This document shows positions 46,901 through 57,095 of a stretch of DNA of 64,000 bases, piece by piece (the first letter of the stretch is position 1; every line of letters begins with the position of its first letter). A program made the position numbers and the translations under genes. The notes under the pieces are model-generated. The model searched no databases and was not told the DNA's origin. It worked only from the letters and a program-made list of their open reading frames with translations. This DNA comes from Zygaena filipendulae (Eukaryota; Arthropoda; Insecta; Lepidoptera; Zygaenidae), in the NCBI GenBank assembly GCA_907165275.2, contig OU015659.1, positions 6,180,501 through 6,244,500 on the forward strand, read 5' to 3'.

Positions 46901-49900
46901 TTTTTTTACATAATAAAAATTAACGGCAATACATTGAGTTATGCGCGCGTGACGTCACTATCTGGTGCAGTTTGTGGCTAACAGCGGTTAATGACGTCAT
47001 GAGCCCGCACCTTAAAGTTTAATGCGGTATAATATCTATGTATATTTTTATTGATTTAATGAAAATGCAAAAAGTACGTGTCCATTAGTTGTTTATTTTC
47101 CAACTGATGGACTAATTAGAATCTTGATTTTCAAAAGTCATCAACATCCCTATTATCCGTTAAAATAACTTTTTCTCATTGTAACTTTTTCTCTTTTTTA
47201 TAAAAGAGAAAAAGTATTATGTATATTGTATATTTCTATTATGTATTTATGTATATTGCTATTTTTTGCGCAATATGATTTTTTTCCGTACCTATGTTTT
47301 GTTAAAGTGTTGGTAAGTGGTCTTCAAATAGGTATTATGATACAAGTATAGATTAGCAATTGAATTTTTGATGCTTTTAGGCTTTAGCGATGATACATTG
47401 AGATTCAAAAACAAAAATCTACAAAAATCAAACAAATTTAGTTTTTAAAACCAAATCCTATGTGATTAATTTATCGGAATTCTGAATAATCATTGACTGG
47501 GTAAACGTGTTAGCTTGAAGCATTTTTCTTTGATTATTATGATTTCTATTATAATTAGAATACAAGTCCTGAACTTGGGTTAGTTATATTAGGTACGTAT
47601 AGGTTTTTGTATTTTATGACGCAAAATGGAGTCAACTCTTTGTCTATACGTAGGCTGGCTGCCACTGTACTAGTATGTTGATGTGCGAAGTTTGCGTTGC
47701 GATTGACTGACGCGTACAAATTGCCCCATCGGCGTAACAATAGATCGCGTGCCTGTAACAACAACATAATTTGGTCCCTAACGCTAATGAAAATCCAATT
47801 AATTCCGCTCCAAAACTCATTTGAAGTTTAATTGAAAACTCCGACCGGCAGAGCGGACGTGACTTTGTGATTGATGTAATGAGGTTTTGGCCAGACTTGT
47901 TATTGTCATATGCATAGCGAATGACCAATGAGCTTGCCTCTTGTTTCGGGAATGAATTTGTTATAAACTGAGCACCGGCTGACGCTGGCCGATCAGCTGT
48001 TTATTGTTTATTTTCGTTTTTATTGCACAATGCGTTCCTTATTTGTTTGGCTGTCACGTCACATCGCAGCCACAACGAAGAAACGAATTGACTTTTTACA
48101 CGGGTTGTTGACAGGTGAGAGCCGTACCGAGCACACGCGTGTTACGTTATGTCTTCGTTATTTCAGTCACCTTTCAGCATCTATTTTGGACCCTGAGCAG
48201 GAAACTGGCTTTCAAGAGAGCCATGTTTAAACTTAGGGAACAATCTAACATTTTCGTTGGCGTTTAGCCATAATTGAAGAAGTACAAAAAGATATTTTTA
48301 TTACTAAGAATTCTAAGGAACATTGTCATTGACAAATTATAATTATAGATGCTATAAAATGACTTTGTACAGATATCATTAGTAAAGAAGAATAAAAAGA
48401 CTTTTTACACTACAATTAAATAAATAGTTGCACAGTTAACACTAAGTAAATGAAGTGATTTTATCACTACATAGTATAAAACAAAGTCGCTCCCCGCTGC
48501 CTGTCTGTCCCTATGTATGCTCAGATCTTTAAAACTACGCAACGGATTTTCATGCGGTTTTCATCAATAGATAGAGTGATTCATGAGGAAGGTTTATAGC
48601 TATATTTTATTCTAGCTTTTCTGCGGGAACTCCGAAATCACTCTGGATGAAACCGCGGGGGACAGCTAGTAGGTACGTAATATTTTTTATACCACCTGCT
48701 CGATAATGTCCAATTACATATCACGCAATCTCAACGTAAAGCAAGGCATTACATTAAACTCATGTACCTACCATATTCTTGCAAATAAATTTATAAATAA
48801 ATAAATACATCCGAACCCAAGAGAGGGAGGTAATGTTGTATGAAACTCCCAAGGGAGTAAAGTGATTTGAGTTTGGAACGTTATTTGTAGGAAAACTCTT
48901 AGCATTTTGTTTTCTATTTATGTGATTTTTTTTTTTTTGGTGAAGTTTACCCCTCTCGGGGAAGGCAGAAGGAAACTTAGTCCATATAGCCAATTCATTA
49001 ATATTTTTCATTACTCATACTCGGAAAGTAGGTCTGAAGTTGCCTGAGAAGCGGGTTGAAAGTAACCCTTTTCAGCCCTAGGGAGAATCGCTTTCAACTG
49101 ACAACTGTCAAATTATTAAAAAAAAAACTAGGTCTATTTTCACATTTCTATTGAACCATGTTTCAACTTTCTATACAGCCAGCGCGATGTAAAATTGAAA
49201 TAACGTAAAGTTTAAGTAGGTATTAATTAAAATAAAATTCACTCACTTTTTCTTAAGCTAATTCCTATTTATATTTTTTAATTTTCTTTAATTAATACTT
49301 AATAATTAAAGAAAATATTTTTTTTAGGTCGCCACAATGTAAATAAAAAATACTGGCTGAATAGCTAGCCGGCCAAAGAAAAAGAAATAGGTGGGAAAGT
49401 GTCAAGCGACTATTCGATCTTCACTCATTTTTTCTTTAGCTAATTCCTATTTTTATTTTGACTTTCCTTGCATTCGTAATGAAAAGCACAGTGTTACCCT
49501 CGGGAGAAAGACTACTTTCACCCCTAGGATAACAATGTACTATTTCTTCTTCTGAAGTTATTTACATCGAAATGCATTGGTGAGACGCATTTCGATGCTT
49601 TACCGGAACTTTTGGCAGCAAATCTTCACAGTTGAACCTTAATAGGACGCTCTGTGGGCAGTTGTATAGTAAAACGAAAACCTCCCGATGAACGCCCTAT
49701 TTCATCTTATTTCACTGTTTCCGCACATTATTCATCACTAATGGATCACGCATTATTATGCAAAATCCACCATATTCACACAATATTAATCACGATAAAC
49801 TAATTTGCAAAACAAAGAAATAAAACTGACGTCCACCCTGCTGGAAATCCCGCCAAAAGTCCCTCTATTTATGTGATCTGCCTGTGGTGGCCAGTTCTAT

Positions 49901-52145
49901 TTTCGAATAAACCGTCTACCTGTGTAAAGAGAGTTTATATCTCGCAGTAGGTATGAAAAGTAGAGTATGCACCTCGAGGATAAAGCCTGTCTTCGTCACG
50001 GGCAGCTTAAACCCCTCGCTTAACTCAGGTCTCTACATAACTACCTCGCTTCGCTCGGGAGTTATATTTTAAATACCCTCGCTACGCTCGGGGATTAACT
50101 CTGCAGTCCATCGTTGCGCTCAGGGTTCAATATGCCGCCGGTGACGTAAGACAGTGCTTTACTCCCTCGATGCATAATCTACTATTATCCTATTACATAA
50201 TTTCTGAGGTAGGTAATTGCGGAATTCACAAGACAACAGGTATTAACGTACAAACACCACATAGAAATTTATAAAAAACAACAAAACTTTTTTTGGAAAC
50301 CATGAGAAATTACCCTACGCCTACGCGGCCGTAGCCGTACCTTATACCTATGTCTAACTATTCGATCACAATTGCATAATCCTATGAATGCGAATGTGAT
50401 TTTATTTGTTATTCGTTTCGCTTTCACGCCTTAACTACTCAACCGATCATCATGAAATTTCGCATAGGTACACGTTATCAGGGGTACCTACTTACTTAAA
50501 AGGACATAGGTAGTGGTACCTTTCATCCATAAAAAAGTATCTACTATGCCCGATGGATAGGATAGGAAGACAAAATATACATTGACACAAAGCGAGCGTA
50601 GCAGAGGGTAAATGCTAATGCCTATACATATTATGTCATATTGAAATACTAATACAAATTTTGCGAGTAGGTAACTTACATATTTTCGTCCACTGCGACC
50701 AAAGAAATTTTACTTTTTATTTGTTTGTAAAAAAATTTTCGGTTTAGTTCACTTTTAAACGAAAATTCACAAAAGATTCACTGCAGAAATGTATTAACTT
50801 TGATACTGGCTGGTTGGTCATTTACTCAGTTCACTAGACCGGCTAACTCGCTTTTAATCTGGTATGAAATAAAAAAAAAAACACTTTCCACTCGGTTGAA
50901 CACGAAAGGCATCACAAACTGTTTAATGATCAAAGACAGTAATTATGAAGAACTACGATATACTCATATACCTCATACCTATATTAGAACTAGACTTTTT
51001 TATTACTGCCTGAAATTAATTTATGAAACAATATAGGTAATCTAAATAGGTATAGGTAAATGCGAAAATAACGCTGTCTGTCTATTACCTTTTCACACTT
51101 TAACTACTCAACCGATCATGTTAGGTGTAGGTTCAGAAAATAGCACCTAATATAATAATAATAAATATTAAAACCTTGGTACCAAGGTAAATGTTAAAAT
51201 ATTTGTGTTAGTATGACACTAGGGTATTCGTATCATCATCTTATCTTATCTTATCTAATCTAATATATATAAATCACGTGTCACGTTGTTTGTCCGCGAT
51301 GGACTCCTAAAGTACTGAATCGAGCATGATGAAATTTGGACACTATGTTGTAATTTGGCCCAACTTAAAAGATAGGATAAAAACTATTTTATCCCGGAAT
51401 TCCTGCGGGAACTCCGAATTTACCGCGGATGAACCATTTATAATATGGTCCAACTTAAAAGATAGGATAGTTTTTATCCCGGAATTCCCGCGGGAACTCC
51501 GGCACTAATACTGGGAACTGCTAATCACCGTAAACTACTGTACAAAGAAGGACATAGAGTAGGTACTTTTTTCCCGCAACCTCTGCGGGAACTCCGAAAT
51601 TACCGCAGATGAAATCGCGGGAGACAGCTAGTATTATTATAATTATTATGAATGCGAATGCCCGTTTGCCCCCTATTCCGTAAAAAAAATGTGAGTTTGT
51701 TTGATTATTACACTTTCACACCATAACAGACTATTCAAAGATCATCATGAAATTTTACAAACGCTTTGTCACGGGTAGGTACAGAAAAAAATCTAGGGTA
51801 TTTTTATCCCGGAATTCCCATATTATATGTAATAATATGTAGTATATACGCGTTTGCTTGGTTTCCACGACACAAGCTCATAACTTGGTGTAGGATCAAG
51901 TAGGTTTGTGTGTTGTGAAGTGGATTATACCGAACTTCAAACTCTACATACCTATCATAAGGAGTAATAATGTTAGTGGTGCCTTCGGATGTGGCCTGAG
52001 TGCTCCTAGGACGGCGCCTGCGGCCACCAGGCAGGCTCCCACCACTCCGAGAAACAGCACGCATAGTCTGAGAGGTGGTCGGCCACAACAGGACTTGGGT
52101 GCGTTGCCTTCTTCCGAGCACGCGTACGCACCGCCGCGGCCGGAT
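43943..52145 (-). CDS. Two-pass membrane protein with four PPxY motifs (5' end not found)
   Basis: Four exons in transcript order: 52145-51952, 45943-45712, 45506-45429 and 44258-43943 (stop TAA). Every junction is GT..AG and in phase, giving 272 aa. Residues 1-24 are an N-terminal part ending SCCGRPP. TM1 is about 25-49 (LCVLFLGVVGACLVAAGAVL), followed by a loop of about 8 residues. TM2 is about 55-80; it is split by the first junction yet reads through as LLLLMIGIGVVLVIAAGLAW, which strongly supports the join. The tail has PPSY (105-108), PPTY (129-132), PPTY (156-159) and PPSY (184-187), plus cysteines near the membrane and an acidic C-terminus ending DILAHL. PPxY motifs bind WW domains, for example of NEDD4-type ubiquitin ligases. 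A role as a ligase adaptor or a sorted cargo is inference. I do not recognise the family with certainty. The acceptor of exon 44258 must be CTAAG|C to keep frame. Confidence 0.78.
45210..45290. other. GC-rich patch in an intron
   Basis: GCCGGTCGCTGCCGCGGCAC and GCTCGTTTCGCTCGCTCGGC stand out in AT-rich intron DNA, ending near a donor-like CAGTAG|GTAAAT on the plus strand. It could be an antisense non-coding first exon, a regulatory CpG patch or a transposon piece. No open frame supports a gene. Confidence 0.3.
46829..47150 (+). mobile_element. MITE, TAGTCCGTC family
   Basis: GGGCTAGTTGACTAAAATTT at the left to AAGTCATCAACATCCC at the right. Same interior as 40004-40332 but more diverged. It lies in the large intron of the minus-strand membrane gene. 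Confidence 0.75.
47962..47967 (+). promoter_or_regulatory. TATA box candidate
   Basis: TATAAA is followed 31 bases later by GATCAGCTG, an initiator-like TCAG. A further ~36 bases downstream is an ATG that opens a frame closing at a splice donor. The spacing is right for a Pol II TATA promoter. Confidence 0.4.
48030..48114 (+). CDS. Possible first coding exon behind a TATA promoter
   Basis: The ATG starts 28 codons (MRSLFVWLSRHIAATTKKR, then IDFLHGLLT) that end at ACAG|GTGAGA, a near-consensus donor, in phase 1. The upstream TATA box (47962) and initiator-like TCAG support a start of transcription. It lies on the strand opposite the membrane gene's large intron. No second exon in the right phase was found. 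The sequence is not an obvious signal peptide, and no family is recognised. Confidence 0.3.
48464..48669 (+). mobile_element. Helitron (ATAGATAGAGTGATTCATGA type), full length
   Basis: A|TCACTACATAGTATAAAACA to GGATGAAACCGCGGGGGACAGCTAG|T in two blocks, with the 3' hairpin mostly preserved. The reverse-oriented relative at 59226-59512 shares the 5' end. Confidence 0.75.
48690..50160. mobile_element. Composite repeat, long copy
   Basis: Its two ends match 20835-21230. Between them are about 1 kb with short palindromes (CATCGAAATGC/GCATTTCGATG near 49570), two GCTAATTCCTATTT blocks, and pairs of TACCCTCGGGAGAA/CAGCCCTAGGGAGAA-type strings. Several CTCGCTWCGCTCGGG motifs occur at 50045-50105. 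No transposase frame is visible. The left end lies just after a Helitron 3' end in both copies. Confidence 0.65.
50161..51258. other. Intronic AT-rich DNA
   Basis: Contains a degraded Helitron piece (about 50405-50520, CAACCGATCATCATGAAATT). No exon recognised. Confidence 0.45.
51259..51631 (+). mobile_element. Helitron, full length with internal duplication
   Basis: A|TCTAATATATATAAATCACG to GATGAAATCGCGGGAGACAGCTAG|T in blocks. The CCAACTTAAAAGATAGGATA block occurs twice (about 51360 and 51450), each followed by a GGAATTCCYGCGGGAACTCC palindrome. At 373 bp it is 143 bp longer than its relative at 53442-53671. Confidence 0.8.
51832..51932 (+). mobile_element. SINE 3' body fragment
   Basis: GTTTGCTTGGTTTCCACGAC through GTGTGTTGTGAAGTGGATTA matches the 3' half of the SINE at 28381-28655. 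It lies just downstream (in transcript sense) of a membrane-gene exon, in the opposite orientation to the tail at 52146-52190. Confidence 0.75.
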
Positions 52146-52190
52146 CTGCAAATAATAATAATAATAATAATAATCCACTTCACAACAATA
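52146..52190 (-). mobile_element. SINE tail forming an exon's acceptor tract
   Basis: On the minus strand TTGTTGTGAAGTGGATTATT is followed by seven or so TTA repeats and then TTTGCAG, the splice acceptor of the exon at 52145-51952. The body matches the last bases of the SINE at 28381. The repeated TTA thus supplies the pyrimidine-rich tract. Confidence 0.7.
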
Positions 52191-52245
52191 AAATAAAACA
52201 ATAAGTTTGAACATTTTGTTCATCAATTGCTAAATTCTGTTAAAC

Positions 52246-52331
52246 TACTCGTACATAGTTTTTCACAACTCATACATAGTTTTTCGTTACTCGTACATAT
52301 TTTTTCACTATTCATACACAGTTTTTCACAA
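52246..52331 (+). repeat. Tandem repeat, about 22 bp x 4
   Basis: Four diverged units of the type ACTCGTACATAGTTTTTCAC. The units differ by several bases each, so the array is old. Confidence 0.85.
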
Positions 52332-52770
52332 CATTAAGAGGCACGCAGATGTCGCAGAGATACAGATTAGATAATATGGATATCCGCGCCCCAAAAACAA
52401 TCATGAAAGGGAAGAGTATGCTATACTCGTATATGTATTCTTGCACGTCCTAAATTGACAATGTTCCCCCCAACGAGTATATACTGAATAACTTATTCTT
52501 CTGAGATACCCAGTAACTTGCCAAACGTCACTAAAACTGTCACTCTTCTAAAACTGGTAGGTACTGCTAATCCTCACTAACAGCAACTGAAAAAGGAATA
52601 CCAAGGAGTTTTGCCAGTCATTACCATGACCATGTAATTGTCGCTTGCTCGTAACGCGGTGAACCTATAATCCGTTAAGGGTTCTCCACATATAAAAAAA
52701 GGACTTGTAACTCGTTACTCGGCACACATGAAAAACCTCTTTGCGTGAGAAACTTTTCGTATATAAAACA
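52332..52770. other. Non-coding DNA
   Basis: No repeat or exon in the phase needed for the membrane gene was recognised here. Confidence 0.4.
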
Positions 52771-53094
52771 CTAGCTGTGGCCCGCGGTTTCACAAGCGCG
52801 AAAGGTTTTTATACACTTTTTTACAACTTTTTTTCCCGACATCCTATTTTAGTAAAACAAAGATTATATGTAGCTCCAGGCTAAGCTTAATTTACCTGTG
52901 AAAACCGCATGACAACCCGTTCAGTAGATGCGGAGATAATCGCGAACAGACAGACAGACAGACAGAGAGAAAAGAATTTTAAAAACTTTTTTTTGGACTT
53001 GGCTGCTCTTCTTTTATCTCCCCTCTTAATTTTAGGTAAAAATATTCAATGTACAGAATCGCGGATTCTACTCTTTTATTATATTATAGATAGA
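52771..53094 (-). mobile_element. Helitron, full length, long form
   Basis: A|CTAGCTGTGGCCCGCGGTTT to TTATATTATAGATAGA|T. A run of ACAG repeats (CAGACAGACAGACAG) lies near 52950. The interior differs from the short Lep1-like copies, but the termini are conserved. Confidence 0.7.
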
Positions 53095-53193
53095 TAATAA
53101 TAGGTACTGAAATTCAACCTTGAAATTTTACTCTTAACACGCTCAAAGAAGTTTCACGTTATAACTACAACTCGAGGTATTTTTTTCGTCTAA

Positions 53194-53226
53194 TTTGGAT
53201 TCGTAGTTCATAACTACGAATCCAAA
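53194..53226. repeat. Perfect 15-bp-arm hairpin
   Basis: TTTGGATTCGTAGTT and its exact complement are separated by three bases (CAT). Confidence 0.95.
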
Positions 53227-53441
53227 AAGAATATTATAATCACTTGACGAATTCTTTTGTCGAATTTTCACTGAATTACTACGGCTGAAATTAGAACGCT
53301 TTTTGAATGGCGTTTTGTGCCGAATAAACTAATTGCCACTTTACAAGGCAGTAATAAGTCTAAATTGCATCTCTTGTCGCGGATTTCAGGTTCTCTGGGA
53401 ACAGATTTATTTCGTAATAAGGTTTGCATAAAATTAACATA

Positions 53442-53671
53442 TCTAATATATATAAATCACGTGTCACGTTGTTTGTCCGCGATGGACTCCGAAACTACTG
53501 GACGGATTTTGATAAAATTTTGCAACCGTTTATAATATGGTCCAACTTAAAAGATAGGATAGTTTTTATCCCGGAATTCCCTCGGGAACTGAAGGACATA
53601 GAGTACTTTTTTCCCGCAACCTCCGCGGGAACTTCGAAATTACCGCGGATGAAATCGCGGGGTACAGCTAG
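53442..53671 (+). mobile_element. Helitron, full length
   Basis: A (53441)|TCTAATATATATAAATCACG at the start; the end is CGCGGATGAAATCGCG hairpin, then GGGTACAGCTAG|T (53672). At 230 bp it has one CCAACTTAAAAGATAGGATA block. Confidence 0.85.
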
Positions 53672-54098
53672 TTGTTTTATAAATTGTCAAATCAATTTTA
53701 CATATTAAGATTTTAGTGGTTTGACTAACTAGAGTCTAGAGAGCACTATAAATTCTGCTGAACACTTACAATTAGAACATTTTTAATGACTTTTTTCCTT
53801 GGGTTCGATCTGTGGAAAGTATATAATGAAAATAAAGTTATAAATATTATAATTAACGAGACGTGATAGTAAAACACCCAGAAAATACCTAACTCTAATT
53901 GGGTATGATATTATATAACTTTACACAGCTTACCGTTTATTCTTCCATCAAATATACTGCGTTCTTTATTTTTTCAATAATAATAAACCACATTTAATAG
54001 ATACATTTATCATTATAAACATTTCAATTTAAGTGATAAAATAATTAATTACACTTATTTTAATAACGTAAAACGGTAAATCTTATATTTATACATAG

Positions 54099-54230
54099 CT
54101 AGCTGTCCCCCGCGGTTTCACCCGCGATAATTTCAAAGTGTCCGCGGGAATTCCAGTATAAATTATACTTATAAACGTTTCTGAAATCATTCTATCTATT
54201 ATTGATGAAACCACATAAAAATCCGTTCAT
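54099..54230 (-). mobile_element. Helitron 3' portion
   Basis: CTAGCTGTCCCCCGCGGTTT with an intact CCGCGGTTTCACCCGCG hairpin, then GGTTTCAT-type sequence running out near ATCCGTTCATACG. Confidence 0.65.
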
Positions 54231-54289
54231 ACGTTACATTCTTATATTTGTAATAAATCTATGAATAGTTATCACTGCATAGGTAGCTA

Positions 54290-54405
54290 TACTAGGTATA
54301 ATTATACTACGTTTGCTTGGTTTCCACGACACAAGCTTATAGATGAGTGTGGAATCAAGTAGATTTGTGTGTTGTGAAGTGTTATTATTATTATTATAAT
54401 AGTAA
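54290..54405 (+). mobile_element. SINE 3' body with (TTA)n tail
   Basis: GTTTGCTTGGTTTCCACGAC through GTGTGTTGTGAAGTGTTATT and a TTA-repeat tail. Same family as 28381. Confidence 0.75.
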
Positions 54406-54738
54406 GTAATAATTATTCTTATTATGATTATTGGCTCATGGCTGCAAGTGCAAGAATTTGCTAATGTGTCATAATGTCTCGTATATCTCTCCTTCACCAT
54501 CGCTGGCGACGCCCTGTATGTAGGTATGTGTGCTCCGTGTGAGTCGGTCGTAAAGACATCGACAGTAAGTACGTCACTCGTGAAATAGGCCCATTACCTC
54601 TCATTCGTTTGTGCGTTGACTTTACGACCTCGTTATGGAACGTGGAGACAACAATATATGCTTCGCATAGATCACAGATTTTTTTTTGCTAGAAACACGT
54701 AAATGACTCGGTTATACTATGTTATTTTAATTTTACAG

Positions 54739-54813
54739 AAATCTATACCTAACGATCGTGCGGAGTATCTACTACAGGAAAAGTTCGAACTGCCACACAA
54801 CTGTTTCATTTAA
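54739..54813 (+). CDS. Possible isolated terminal exon
   Basis: After TTTTACAG a frame of 24 codons (KSIPNDRAEYLLQEKFELPH, then NCFI) reads to TAA. Codon choice and amino-acid mix look like a real protein end, but 24 codons without a stop is not rare. It is on the plus strand inside the stretch between the membrane-gene exons and the initial-exon candidate. It does not join in phase with the candidate exon at 48030 directly. Confidence 0.22.
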   Translation, partial: KSIPNDRAEYLLQEKFELPHNCFI

Positions 54814-56386
54814 CCCTTTTTTTATTTTAATGATTAGCTAATCAACATTGATTTCAGTCACAATACAATTTTATAACATTTGTCATGTAATGTAGGTGTT
54901 ATAATTATCGTTAGTTTTGTCGGAATTCCCAAGACTCACAAATTTGAAGCGGATATTTCTGTTTTTGATGCTGCTGATTAATGCTTTGCATTCAAGTTGT
55001 ACCTAATCGTATTAAGTTCTGTCAGTGTTGACTTTTTGCAAACAGCAAAGCCGTATTTGAGACCGATTCAGTCACTTTAAAAGTTTAAACTAAGGCCCAT
55101 ATTCTTTTAAGAGCTTTTAAAGCTAGTAAAGATTTTAATAAAACACACAAAAAACGTTATTCACACATGTACTTTTATGTACTTTTCCATTGTCAACTTT
55201 TTTTAAGCTATTTAATCTAAAGAGTCTGTTACAATATAGGTTCTTTAAATTATGTTTCTTAACTGTGGTAAGTACCAATAGTACACGGGTAATAAACATA
55301 AAAATAGTTGTAATAATAAAGACATAGATATAAAATGGAGAACTGAATAATGTATAGAAATAGAATTGAGAAGCTTCTATGCCCTGTTTAGTATGAATCG
55401 TAGTTGCTACTTGCTAGGTATAACTAGACCATTGCATTATGCACAAAGCTAGGAGAGTCGTGTGTTTCCACATCATACGAAGCTTAATAATCCTATTATG
55501 TCTGCTCCTAATCCCATGATACGAATGATCATTTATATTGCATAGAATGCACGTTTAGAAACTTCAAGAAGACATGGTTAAAACATATAAAGTGAAGCTG
55601 ATTGAAAATATGTTGATTTGTTGACATTAATTTGCTATTAAATTGAGATTGAGAAAAGGATGTTAGGTAAAAGGAGGTAAATAAGGAACGTCTTAAAAAA
55701 CATAATGATCTCTAATATTAGATTTTGACGTAATAAAAAAAAACTTGAAAACGAAAGCACAACACCCCTTTCCTTTGTATTGTCACTAACGCGTCGACAA
55801 ATCAAATGTAAAGGTCATTCACAGGTTTAAATCCAAGTTTAGATTTTTTTCCATTAGATAATAATTATAATAGTCAAAAATGTTATAAGTATTATAGTTT
55901 TATACACGTACAGTAACCTTCTGCTACTTTGCTCTTTGGGTGATAAAAATGCTCCATATCCGAAAAAAGAATAATCTGACTTACTAATGCTTTACGTCTT
56001 AGTAGAATCCAATATTTTTATCTGGTAATAGGTTTCTTGACCTAGCAACCTTGACCTTAATGGATCTCAAAGTCAGTAGTTTGATCTCTCTTTAATAAAG
56101 GTAATTTTCTAATACATTTATTTTTTATTACCATCCTGGAGCAAAAAAACTGTCAAAATCAAACTTTGCTCAATTGAAAACTATACGACTAACTTGTAAA
56201 AGGAAATAACGGAGCAAAGTTACCTGCTGCTTAAGAACTACTTTGCTCCAAATAAAAAAATGTGACATGCCCCCCACCCAATTTCAAGCTGCAACAAGAC
56301 ATGATATAAAATTATTGCCTCATCTTATTATGCCAGAACCTATCAGTCATAGTACTCTAATAAAATTTCTTACAAGTAATAAGATT
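54814..56386. other. Non-coding AT-rich DNA
   Basis: No clear exon or repeat. TTTGCTCYWW-type strings recur at 55930-56250 (ACTTTGCTC three or four times), perhaps a decayed inverted repeat. Confidence 0.4.
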
Positions 56387-56575
56387 CGGCCGCACTCCGA
56401 GTCGTTTCAATGATTACTTAATTTTAAGTATAGATTTACTAAACTTTACTTAATTTAACTAAATTTTACTTAATTAGTCAAATACCTATTAACATTCATT
56501 CAACAAACGTATCTTTAAGCGGCAGTTTTGTTTTAAAAATCTTTACTTAAACGACTCTGAGTACGCCGCGTGCCG
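56387..56575. mobile_element. MITE, CGGCCGCACTCAGAG family
   Basis: CGGCCGCACTCCGAGTCGTT at the left and AACGACTCTGAGTACGCCGC at the right, with the family's AAGTATAGATTT and GGCAGTTTTGTTTTAAAAAT blocks. More diverged than 29329-29569. Confidence 0.7.
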
Positions 56576-56849
56576 TAAGTACCTTAAAATTCATGATATT
56601 TTTAAGACCTAATGGCATTTTCATGTTTCGAGACATTATTCTCAGTTGTAATACGTCTTTCACGAAGTTTTCTTTCAACAATTTTTTCTGTTGCTTTTGT
56701 TCATTTTTCATACAAGTAAAAACTACAGATACAAGAGAAAAAATATATTCTGTCAAGTCATATTATTTTCAGTCAGAGTTTTTCGGCTTTCAAACTTGAA
56801 GAAAATGTTTTCATCGATTGGTGTAGGCTAATAGGTTTTGTTATGGATT

Positions 56850-57095
56850 ATCCATAGACAGTTTTTCTGTACTTACCCTTGACAACTTGTAGGTGGTATG
56901 CAAAATTTAATGTAGTTTCGTCCGCGTTAATTTCGACATTCCCGTGGGAATTACAGGATAAAAAGTAGCCCATGTCCTTCTATGTACCTCTGACAACGTG
57001 TATGCAAAATTTCATGGTGATCGGTTGAGCCGTTTAGCCGTAAAAGCGTAACAAACAAACAAAATCACTTTCGCATTTATAATATTACAGTAAGT
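56850..57095 (-). mobile_element. Helitron (Lep1-like), second-unit form
   Basis: Begins within one unit (CCCTTGACAACTTGTAGGTG), passes through GTTTCGTCCGCGTTAATTTC and the full module, and ends CATTTATAATATTACAGTAAG. This is the remains of a double-unit copy like 12837 and 17452. Confidence 0.6.

Noticed and set aside
47555..47928. Minus-strand frames of 70 and 94 codons
   Set aside because: An acceptor-like TTGTTACAG is present, but no frame matches the phase of the membrane-gene exons and no domain is seen. The region is better explained as upstream sequence of the 47962 promoter candidate.
51804..52226. 140-codon minus-strand frame across the membrane-gene exon
   Set aside because: It is in the wrong frame. 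The alternative frame gives a transmembrane segment that continues in phase into the exon at 45943, which this frame does not.
54490..54510. Possible 16-nt minus-strand exon after TACATACAG
   Set aside because: Considered as the missing link between 58735 and 52145, but the donor phase does not fit and the segment is too short to support.
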